From Bryobacterales bacterium (lineage in GTDB: Bacteria; Acidobacteriota; Terriglobia; Bryobacterales; Bryobacteraceae): DNA of 5,316 bases. The position numbers were made by a program, and so were the translations under genes. The DNA lies in assembly GCA_003142355.1 (NCBI GenBank), contig PLMF01000328.1, positions 1 through 5,316 on the forward strand, given 5' to 3'. Every line of letters begins with the position of its first letter. Within the stretch, counting starts at the first letter, position 1. Positions 1 to 5,316 of the stretch are shown in pieces. The notes under the pieces are model-generated. The model was not told the origin of the DNA. It searched no databases and saw nothing but the letters and a program-made list of their open reading frames with translations.

Positions 1-2364
1 ACCCTGCGCGAGCAGGAGTTCGCCGCCTACAAGGCCAACCGCAAGGAAACGCCGCCGGATCTGATCGAGCAGATTCCGTATGTCCGCCGGGTGCTGGCGG
101 CCATGAAGATTCCGGTGCTGGAATACCCGGGATTCGAAGCCGATGACGTGATTGGCACACTGGCGCGGCGCGCGGAAGAGGCGGGTTTCGAGGTGGTGAT
201 CGTCTCCAGCGATAAGGACATGATGCAGCTCGTCTCCGAGCGGGTCTCGATGCTGAATCCGGCCAAAGACGACGAATGGTACACCCCGGAGAAGGTCAAG
301 GAATTTCTGGGCGTGCGCCCGGAGCAGGTGGCCGATCTGCTGGCGCTGAAAGGCGACGCCGTGGACAACATTCCGGGTGCGCCGGGGATCGGGGACAAGG
401 GCGCGAAGGACCTCATCCAGCGATTCGGGTCGGCGGAAGCGGCGCTGGAGCACGCCGCGGAAGTGGAGCGCAAGGCTTACCGCGAGGGGCTCCAGAACCA
501 CGCCGAACAAGTGCGGCAGAGCAAGCGGCTGGCCACCATCGCAACAAACGTGCCGGTCCCCTTCTCGCTGGAATCGGTGAAGGCGCAGCCGGCCGACGCG
601 GGGCTCTTAAGAACCCTCTACACGGAGCTGGAATTCCACAGTCTCCTGAAGGAACTGGGGCCGGGCGAAGATACGCGGGCGCGGGATTACCGCGTGGTCG
701 AGTCGGCCGAGGAGTTGAAGGCGTGGCTGGAAGCGGCGGCCGGCGCGCCGGTGGCGGTGGCGCCAACGAAGTGGGCCGAGGGCGAGTTTGCGCTGGATAC
801 GGTCGGCCTCGCGTGGCGTGTGGGAGAGGCGCGCGCGGTGACGGCGGAGTACCTGCCGCACCTCAAAGGGTGGCTCGAGGACGCCGGCGCGGCCAAGGTG
901 GCGTGCGACGTGAAATCGGCGCTGCTGGGGCTGGGCCGGCTGGGCATCGACGCGCGCGGATTCGATCACGATGTGATGCTGTACGCCTTTCTGCTGGACG
1001 CCGATCCCTCGGGATGCTCATTGGAGGAGCAGGCGCGCCGGCGCCTCGATCTGCAACTGGGGCCCGCGCCCGAACAGCATGCCGACATCGCGCTGGAGCT
1101 CTGGAAACAACTGGCGCCGGCGGTGGAGGCGCGCGGGATGGGGAAGCTCTACGCCGAAATCGAGCTGCCGCTGGCGCCGGTGCTGGCGCGCATGGAACGC
1201 GCCGGCGTGCGCATCGACACCAGCGAACTGCGGCGGCTGTCGGAACTGATGGAAGGGCAGATCGCGCGGCTGACGGCGCAGATCCATGGCATCGCCGGCC
1301 GGACGTTCAACATCAGCTCGCCGCAGCAGCTTGGCGAGGTGCTCTTCGACGAGCTGAATCTGCCGGCGCCGGTGAAGCACGGAAAGGGGAAGACCCGTTC
1401 CACCGCGGCGGACGTGCTCGAGGAGCTGGCGCCGCACCACGAGATCGTGCGCCAGGTGCTCGAGTACCGCCAGCTCACCAAGCTGAAGGGTACGTACGTG
1501 GATGCGCTCCCGGCGCTGCTCGACCCGCGCACGGGGCGGCTGCACACCAGCTTCAATCAGACGGGCGCGGCCACCGGACGGCTGTCCTCTTCCAATCCCA
1601 ACTTGCAGAACATACCGATCCGCACCGAACTGGGGCGCGAGATCCGCGCGGCCTTCGTGCCCCAGGAGGGGTGGAAGCTGCTGGTGGCGGATTACTCGCA
1701 GATCGAGCTGCGGCTGCTGGCGCACATGTCGGAGGATGCGCTGCTGATGGAGGCATTCCGCGACGGCGAAGACATCCATACACGCACCGCGTCGGAGGTG
1801 CTGGGCGTGCCGCCGCTGATGGTGACGCCCGAGGCGCGGCGCGACGCCAAGGCGGTGAACTTCGGGATTGTGTATGGCATCAGCGCGTTCGGACTGGCGG
1901 CCCAATTGGGGATCTCGCGCGGCGAGGCGGAGAAGTACATCAAAAACTACTTCGCGCGCTACGCCGGGGTGCGGCGATTCATCGATGCCACCATCGAGGA
2001 AGTCCGGCGAACGGGGGTGACGCGCACGCTGTTCGGACGCGAGCGGCCCATCCCCGAGATCAACAGCCGCAACGCCAACGCGCGCGGGTTCGCGGAGCGG
2101 ACGGCGGTGAACTCGCCGCTGCAAGGCACGGCGGCGGATTTGATCAAACTCGCCATGGTGCGAATCGACGCCGCGCTCGATGCCGGCGGATACCGGAGCG
2201 CGATGCTGGTGCAGGTTCACGACGAACTGGTGTTCGAGTGCCCGCCGGAGGAGGTGGAGGCGGTCGCGAAACTCGTGAAGCGGGAGATGGAAGGGGCCTG
2301 CCAACTGAAAGTGCCGCTGGTGGTGGATGTAGGGGTGGGGGACAACTGGCGGGACGCGAAGTGA
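1..2364 (+). CDS. polA: DNA polymerase I, 5' end cut off by the window edge
   Basis: DNA polymerase I fills gaps and removes RNA primers during lagging-strand synthesis and excision repair. The frame is open from base 1 and gives 787 residues (numbered here from base 1). The first residues align without gaps to E. coli Pol I from about residue 68, so roughly 67 residues are missing. The 5' nuclease domain keeps its acidic sites: EADD (46-49), SDKD (70-73), GDAVD (118-122), followed by a helix-hairpin-helix GAPGIGDKGA (126-135). The 3'-5' exonuclease-like domain (about 230-375) has lost its catalytic acids (see findings). The polymerase domain is intact: TGRLSS (525-530), motif A DYSQIELR with D564, motif B with K617, F621 and Y625, and motif C QVHDE with D741. 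The end, VGVGDNW plus a short tail, is typical of the family. Phe at 621 is the usual dideoxynucleotide-discriminating residue. No terminator follows; the next gene starts 33 bases on. Confidence 0.98.
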   Translation, partial: TLREQEFAAYKANRKETPPDLIEQIPYVRRVLAAMKIPVLEYPGFEADDVIGTLARRAEEAGFEVVIVSSDKDMMQLVSERVSMLNPAKDDEWYTPEKVKEFLGVRPEQVADLLALKGDAVDNIPGAPGIGDKGAKDLIQRFGSAEAALEHAAEVERKAYREGLQNHAEQVRQSKRLATIATNVPVPFSLESVKAQPADAGLLRTLYTELEFHSLLKELGPGEDTRARDYRVVESAEELKAWLEAAAGAPVAVAPTKWAEGEFALDTVGLAWRVGEARAVTAEYLPHLKGWLEDAGAAKVACDVKSALLGLGRLGIDARGFDHDVMLYAFLLDADPSGCSLEEQARRRLDLQLGPAPEQHADIALELWKQLAPAVEARGMGKLYAEIELPLAPVLARMERAGVRIDTSELRRLSELMEGQIARLTAQIHGIAGRTFNISSPQQLGEVLFDELNLPAPVKHGKGKTRSTAADVLEELAPHHEIVRQVLEYRQLTKLKGTYVDALPALLDPRTGRLHTSFNQTGAATGRLSSSNPNLQNIPIRTELGREIRAAFVPQEGWKLLVADYSQIELRLLAHMSEDALLMEAFRDGEDIHTRTASEVLGVPPLMVTPEARRDAKAVNFGIVYGISAFGLAAQLGISRGEAEKYIKNYFARYAGVRRFIDATIEEVRRTGVTRTLFGRERPIPEINSRNANARGFAERTAVNSPLQGTAADLIKLAMVRIDAALDAGGYRSAMLVQVHDELVFECPPEEVEAVAKLVKREMEGACQLKVPLVVDVGVGDNWRDAK

Positions 2365-2397
2365 GGCGCGTGGTATCCTCTATCCAAGGCAAGGCAA

Positions 2398-3240
2398 ATG
2401 GGTTTCCCTAAGGGTGTCTGGCTGTTGCTCGGCGGAGTGGTGTTTCTGGGGGCTTTGTTCGCCCAGCGGCCGTTCCGGGAATACCCCGGCGTCGAGTACA
2501 GCAACTTCCCGATTCCCAAGGACTACCAGGAGAAAACCGAGTGGGTCTACGCCCGCCTGATGTACCCGCCCATGTTCGGCGTACACGGGCGCGGACGCGG
2601 CGGCTTCGGCCGGTTCCGCGGCATCGATTGGACGCAGGGGCGCTCCAGTTGGACCACGGATTATCCGCGGTCGGACCGCCATTTCTCGGCGGCGCTGCGG
2701 CGCTTGACGCGTGTGCATGCGCGGTCGGTGGAGCAGCCGGTCAATCTGGACGAAGGCGACCAGTACGACTGGCCGTGGCTCTACGCCGTGGAAGTGGGCC
2801 ACTGGAACCTGACCGACGCGCAGGCCAAGGCCATGCGGGAGTATCTGCTGCGCGGCGGCTTCTTCATGTGCGACGATTTCCACGGGACCGAAGAGTGGGC
2901 GGTCTTCATTGCCAGCATGCAGCGAGTGTTTCCCGACCGGCCCATCGTGGAAATCGACAACAAGGACCCCATCTTTCATACCATCTACGACCTGGACGAC
3001 CGCTTCCAGGTGCCCGGCGAGCAGTACGTTCGCTCGCACCGGACGTATGAGTACGACGGCTACCTGCCGCACTGGCGCGGGATCTATGACGACAAAGGCC
3101 GCTTGATGGTGGCCATCTGCTTCGACATGGACCTGGGCGATTCCTGGGAGCATGCGGACAATCCGCAATATCCGGAGAAGTTCTCAGGCATGGGAATCCG
3201 CATCGGCGTCAACTACGTGGTGTATGCGATGACGCACTGA
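2398..3240 (+). CDS. Exported DUF4159-family protein of unknown function
   Basis: A 280-residue protein that I assign to the DUF4159 family (PF13709) from its overall pattern. Residues 1-22 look like a Sec signal peptide: a Lys at position 5, a hydrophobic stretch 7-21, and probable cleavage after A22 before Q23, so the product is likely periplasmic or secreted. Family-like blocks are the YARLMYPP segment (51-58), a Gly/Arg-rich loop (61-75), WTTDYPRSD (85-93), the RRLTRVH segment (101-107), LY (128-129), YLLRGGFFMCDDF (149-161) and DPIFHTIYDL (190-199). As I recall, the family has a glutamine-amidotransferase-like (ThuA-like) fold; no catalytic triad can be assigned here. The ATG is preceded by a weak AAGG (2386-2389) eight bases upstream. 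A TGGTATCCT string (2371-2379) could be an extended -10, but there is no -35, so co-transcription with polA is equally possible. Family call is firm; function is unknown. Confidence 0.87.
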   Translation: MGFPKGVWLLLGGVVFLGALFAQRPFREYPGVEYSNFPIPKDYQEKTEWVYARLMYPPMFGVHGRGRGGFGRFRGIDWTQGRSSWTTDYPRSDRHFSAALRRLTRVHARSVEQPVNLDEGDQYDWPWLYAVEVGHWNLTDAQAKAMREYLLRGGFFMCDDFHGTEEWAVFIASMQRVFPDRPIVEIDNKDPIFHTIYDLDDRFQVPGEQYVRSHRTYEYDGYLPHWRGIYDDKGRLMVAICFDMDLGDSWEHADNPQYPEKFSGMGIRIGVNYVVYAMTH

Positions 3241-3270
3241 GGTGGGCAGGCGAGCACCGCCTGCCCCACC
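3241..3270. terminator. GC-rich hairpin between convergent genes, probable bidirectional terminator or dispersed palindrome
   Basis: The left arm GGTGGGCAGGCG (3241-3252) pairs with CGCCTGCCCCACC (3258-3270): 12 base pairs, one bulged C, and a five-base loop AGCAC. It starts at the base after the DUF4159 stop codon and ends five bases before the cupin stop codon on the other strand, so it separates two convergent genes. There is no T-run on either side, so it is not a classic intrinsic terminator. It could stop transcription both ways, protect 3' ends, or be one copy of a dispersed palindromic repeat. Confidence 0.6.
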
Positions 3271-3274
3271 GACT

Positions 3275-3631
3275 TCAGCCGCGCAGATAGGCGTCGTCGC
3301 CGCGGATCCAATCCTCGCGGGCCGGGGAGAAGACGTCGACCACCACGCTGTCTTCCAGCGCCTCGACGCCGTGAGGCACGTGCGGCGGGATGGCGATCGA
3401 CTGGCCGGCGCGCACGATCTGCTCCCCGCCTTCGATCAGGAATTTCATCGCACCCTTCTCCACCGTGGCGATCTGTTCGTGCACATGGCTGTGCGCGGGA
3501 ACCACCGCGCCCTTCCGGATCTCGAGCCGCGCGATGGTCATGTTGGCGCCGTGGATGACCTTCCGGGCCACGCGCGGGTTCAACTGTTCCTGTTCCAGCT
3601 CATTCCAATCATAGAGTTGCATGGAAAGCAT
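3275..3631 (-). CDS. Single-domain cupin protein, KdgF-like
   Basis: A 118-residue small cupin. The first cupin motif begins at G41 and gives H47, H49 and Q53, ending at G60; the second gives H87 in the PPHVPHGVEA segment. H/H/Q/H is the metal-ligand set I recall for KdgF, which opens 4,5-unsaturated monouronates from pectin or alginate breakdown to linear keto forms. The KdgF active-site pattern Asp-x-Phe-x3-Arg is also present as D99, F101 and R105 in DVFSPAR. There is no signal peptide, so it is cytoplasmic. The ATG at 3631 is preferred over the ATG three codons later because a GAGG core lies eight bases upstream of it. No pectin or alginate gene is visible nearby, so a different small substrate, or a general sugar-binding role, is possible. 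Cupin fold is near certain; KdgF activity is an inference. The gene is divergent from the Crp/Fnr gene. Confidence 0.9.
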   Translation of the reverse strand: MLSMQLYDWNELEQEQLNPRVARKVIHGANMTIARLEIRKGAVVPAHSHVHEQIATVEKGAMKFLIEGGEQIVRAGQSIAIPPHVPHGVEALEDSVVVDVFSPAREDWIRGDDAYLRG

Positions 3632-3636
3632 TCTAG

Positions 3637-3643
3637 CACCCTC
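3637..3643 (-). promoter_or_regulatory. Ribosome binding site of the cupin gene
   Basis: Read on the - strand this is GAGGGTG, with its GAGG core eight bases from the ATG at 3631. The alternative ATG at 3622 would be 17 bases away, so this site decides for the longer protein. Confidence 0.6.
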
Positions 3644-3729
3644 GCCTCATGTTGGCCGCGAAATGAGTTGAAACTTGTCGAGCGTTGGATTCATCTTACT
3701 TCCGATGGGTGCATCCGGGCGCTTGGGGG

Positions 3730-3735
3730 TATAAG
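3730..3735 (+). promoter_or_regulatory. Possible -10 element for the Crp/Fnr gene
   Basis: TATAAG lies 21 bases upstream of the AGGAGG site, a sensible distance for a short leader. No -35-like hexamer sits 16-18 bases upstream, so if it is real it would need an activator or an alternative sigma factor. The rest of the 141-base divergent spacer (3632-3772) holds a TTGAAA (3668-3673) without a good -10, and no clear Crp/Fnr palindrome. Confidence 0.25.
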
Positions 3736-3755
3736 CGCGGGGGATGGCGAGTCGC

Positions 3756-3761
3756 AGGAGG
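3756..3761 (+). promoter_or_regulatory. Ribosome binding site AGGAGG of the Crp/Fnr gene
   Basis: A perfect AGGAGG stands 11 bases upstream of the ATG at 3773. The spacing is slightly long, but it is the only good site in front of an in-frame ATG. It supports the 283-residue reading over the much longer open frame that reaches back through the antisense of the cupin gene. Confidence 0.65.
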
Positions 3762-3772
3762 CTGTTATAGCG

Positions 3773-4624
3773 ATGCTGGAAAAGGGGAGCAGTCTGTATC
3801 GAGGTGGGCCCTACAATGGCGGGTCGAATGGCGTCGATCGTTCGAGTATTGTCCACCAAAGAATTGGGGATAACCATGGTGGGACGGCGGGAGCGCGTCC
3901 TGCGCTGTTTTCCGGCATTTTGCCGGGGGACTATACGAGGATCGCGGCCGCCGCGCGTGTCAAAGAGTTCACGCGCGGTGAGGTGCTGTACCTCGAGGGC
4001 GATTCTGTAGAGCAGGTCTTACTGCTCACCTCGGGCTTCGTGAAAATCAGCAAGCTTGGACTGAGTGGTACGGAGGTAATCGTCAGGCTCGGCGTACCCG
4101 GCGACGTACTGGGAGCGCTGGGCCTGTTTTTTGGTGGCAGCCACTGTACGGCGGCACAGGCCTTTCGGTTGTGCCGGGCACTCGTCTGGGATGCATCTGC
4201 TTTCAAAGTTCTGGTAGAGCGCTTTCCGGTTTTGCACCAAAACATGGTTCGAATTCTCGGCGGGCACTTGCTGGAACTCGAAGAGCGATTTCGTGAAGTG
4301 GCAACGGAGAGAGTGGGCCCGCGGGTCGCCCGTCAGGTGGTGCGATTAATAGAGCAGATAGGCAAACCAGTCAATGGTGCGATCGAAATCGGCTTTTCGC
4401 GCGAGGAACTGGCGCAGATGACCGGCACGACGTTGTTTACCGTAAGCCGGCTGCTTTCGGCTTGGGAAGCGCGCGGGATGGTCCGGCCTCGCCGAGAAGC
4501 TGTGGCGATTTGCGACGTTCAGTCGTTGCGCGCGATCGGGAGAGGTGACGAATCGCTGTACTCCATGGAACCCGTCTCGGACCGGAAGCCGTTGTATCAA
4601 AAAGCCTTCAGCGCTGGTGCGTAG
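3773..4624 (+). CDS. Crp/Fnr-family transcriptional regulator with N-terminal extension
   Basis: A 283-residue DNA-binding regulator. Residues 1-44 are a Gly/Ser/Arg-rich extension with no recognisable domain. A cyclic-nucleotide-binding-type beta-roll follows (about 45-150): FTRGEVLYLEGD (66-77), LLLTSGFVKI (83-92), and VPGDVLGALGLFFGG (108-122). A long dimerisation helix spans about 152-182. The winged helix-turn-helix spans about 183-258, with FSREELAQMTGTTLFTVSRLL (208-228) as helix-turn-recognition helix and the wing near 237-247. The Arg-Ser pair that binds cAMP in E. coli CRP is absent, and there is no N-terminal cysteine cluster as in FNR; only C125, C134 and C247 occur. The signal is therefore unknown. 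A tail of about 25 residues follows the DNA-binding domain. The frame is open far upstream, but AGGAGG supports the ATG at 3773. An ATG at 3876 is out of frame. GC content falls here relative to polA. Family certain; start less so. Confidence 0.9.
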   Translation: MLEKGSSLYRGGPYNGGSNGVDRSSIVHQRIGDNHGGTAGARPALFSGILPGDYTRIAAAARVKEFTRGEVLYLEGDSVEQVLLLTSGFVKISKLGLSGTEVIVRLGVPGDVLGALGLFFGGSHCTAAQAFRLCRALVWDASAFKVLVERFPVLHQNMVRILGGHLLELEERFREVATERVGPRVARQVVRLIEQIGKPVNGAIEIGFSREELAQMTGTTLFTVSRLLSAWEARGMVRPRREAVAICDVQSLRAIGRGDESLYSMEPVSDRKPLYQKAFSAGA

Positions 4625-4643
4625 GCCGGCGAAGGCACCGGCC
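4624..4643 (+). terminator. Possible weak terminator hairpin after the Crp/Fnr gene
   Basis: GGCCGG (4624-4629) and CCGGCC (4638-4643) form a perfect six-base stem around an eight-base loop, starting at the last base of the stop codon. No T-run follows, so a role in termination is only suggested by position. Confidence 0.3.
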
Positions 4644-4718
4644 GTATCGGGCGCTCCGCCGCCTGCGCTACGTCGCGCACCCCAAGTAATCGGGTCTCGG
4701 CCCCCGGTTTCTGTAATG

Positions 4719-4724
4719 TATTAT
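4719..4724 (+). promoter_or_regulatory. Possible -10 element for the nucleotidyltransferase gene
   Basis: TATTAT sits in a short AT-rich patch (4708-4731) directly after a very GC-rich stretch (4625-4707), just upstream of the ATG at 4739. A TG directly precedes it. There is no good -35 at the usual distance. The site is so near the start codon that the leader would be under ten bases. A shifted hexamer such as TAATGT (4714-4719) is an alternative. Confidence 0.3.
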
Positions 4725-4738
4725 GATGAAGACTGCCT

Positions 4739-5316
4739 ATGAAGGGTATTGTGCTCGCCGGGGGCACGGGAAGCAGGCTCTTCCCGCTGACCAAGATCAC
4801 CAACAAACATCTGTTGCCCATTTACGACCGGCCGATGATTTACTATCCCATCCAAACGCTGGTGGATGCGGGAATCCGTGACATCCTGATCGTGACCGGC
4901 GGCAGAAATTCGGGCGACTTCCTGCGGCTACTGGCGAACGGGAAGCAGTTCGGGCTGGAACACATCAATTACACCTACCAGGAAGGCGAGGGCGGCATCG
5001 CCGACGCTCTGGCGCTGGCGAAACACTTCGCCGACGGCCAGAAGACTTGCGTGATTCTGGGCGATAACATCATCGAGGGCAGCATTCGGAAGGCTGCCGA
5101 GCAGTTTACCGCGCAGGCGGAGGGCGCGCACATTCTGCTCAAGGAAGTGCCGGACGCGGAGCGGTTCGGAGTGGCCGAAGTGGAGGGTGGAAAGATCGTG
5201 GGCATCGAGGAGAAGCCCCAGCGCCCCAAATCGAATTACGCGGTGACGGGCATTTATATGTACGATCCCACCGTGTTCGACAAAATCCGGACGCTGGTGC
5301 CCTCGAACCGCGGCGA
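4739..5316 (+). CDS. rfbA: Sugar-1-phosphate nucleotidyltransferase (RmlA/RfbA class), 3' end cut off
   Basis: The first 192 residues of a nucleotidyltransferase that most likely joins glucose-1-phosphate and dTTP to make dTDP-glucose, the entry point to dTDP-rhamnose and other deoxysugars of surface polysaccharides. The protein starts exactly where the family does: MKGIVLAGGTGSRLFPLT (1-18) holds the G-G-T-G-S-R phosphate-binding loop (8-13). K23 in NKHLLPIYDRPM (22-33) lies in the conserved signature. QEGEGGIADAL (81-91) corresponds to the nucleobase/sugar contact region, LGDN (107-110) supplies the metal-binding Asp109, RFGVAEVE (142-149) is conserved, and EEKP (157-160) carries the conserved Lys159. 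About a third of a typical 290-residue enzyme is missing. The KHLLP wording differs from the KQLLP of classic RmlA, so a related branch with another sugar or nucleotide preference is possible. The Shine-Dalgarno is weak (TGAAG, 4727-4731). ATGs at 4716, 4723 and 4726 are out of frame. Confidence 0.9.
   Translation, partial: MKGIVLAGGTGSRLFPLTKITNKHLLPIYDRPMIYYPIQTLVDAGIRDILIVTGGRNSGDFLRLLANGKQFGLEHINYTYQEGEGGIADALALAKHFADGQKTCVILGDNIIEGSIRKAAEQFTAQAEGAHILLKEVPDAERFGVAEVEGGKIVGIEEKPQRPKSNYAVTGIYMYDPTVFDKIRTLVPSNRG

Noticed and set aside
1018..2304. A 428-codon open frame antisense to polA
   Set aside because: High GC removes stop codons on the opposite strand. The product is rich in His, Arg, Leu and Gln, has no domain and no ribosome binding site.
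276..2411. A 711-codon open frame on the + strand overlapping polA
   Set aside because: Its translation is an Ala/Gly/Arg-rich string with no domain. It is the out-of-phase shadow of the GC-rich polA frame, which has complete family motifs.
2380..3168. A 262-codon open frame antisense to the DUF4159 gene
   Set aside because: The sense strand has a signal peptide and conserved family blocks; the antisense product has neither.
3666..3675. Small palindrome AGTT-GA-AACT in the divergent spacer as a regulator site
   Set aside because: Four-base arms are too short, and it matches no known Crp/Fnr operator.
3242..3772. Upstream part of the long open frame that continues into the Crp/Fnr gene
   Set aside because: It reads through the antisense of the cupin gene and the spacer, with no domain. 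The AGGAGG site and ATG at 3773 mark the likely start.
3824..3845. TCGAA ... TTCGA inverted repeat
   Set aside because: Five-base arms around a 12-base spacer within coding sequence are expected by chance.
4599..4636. Intrinsic-terminator-like motif on the - strand: GCCTTC/GAAGGC stem followed by five T
   Set aside because: The loop is 21 bases with little inner pairing, it overlaps the end of the Crp/Fnr coding region, and no - strand gene lies upstream of it that would need a terminator.

Overview
The window is 5,316 bases of mostly GC-rich bacterial DNA. It holds five protein genes and no recognisable RNA gene, CRISPR array or insertion sequence. By eye, the high GC, the polA type with a worn-out proofreading site, the exported DUF4159 protein and the intergenic GC-rich palindrome fit a soil Acidobacteriota (Solibacter/Bryobacter-like) genome. 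That placement is an inference from family knowledge, not a database result.

Layout from left to right. (1) The 3' part of polA (DNA polymerase I, + strand) runs in from the left edge; about 67 N-terminal residues are missing, judged by an ungapped match to E. coli Pol I. (2) After 33 bases comes a + strand gene for a secreted DUF4159-family protein of 280 residues. (3) A strong GC-rich hairpin lies directly at its stop codon, between two convergent genes. (4) A small cupin gene on the - strand carries the metal-ligand and active-site pattern I recall for KdgF. (5) A divergent + strand gene encodes a Crp/Fnr-family regulator with an unusual glycine-rich N-terminal extension. (6) After a 114-base gap with a short AT-rich patch, a sugar-1-phosphate nucleotidyltransferase of the RmlA/RfbA class starts and runs off the right edge.

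The genes do not form one pathway. polA is housekeeping. The DUF4159 gene may be co-transcribed with it, but the function link is unknown. The cupin and the Crp/Fnr gene are divergent and share a 141-base spacer, so the regulator could act on the cupin, itself or both. The nucleotidyltransferase probably opens a surface-polysaccharide or deoxysugar gene group to the right of the window.

I found no convincing new multi-gene system. The observations most worth checking are the degraded 3'-5' exonuclease site in Pol I, the KdgF-type active site in the cupin, the extended Crp/Fnr protein with its lower-GC surroundings, and the palindrome between convergent genes, which may be a dispersed repeat.
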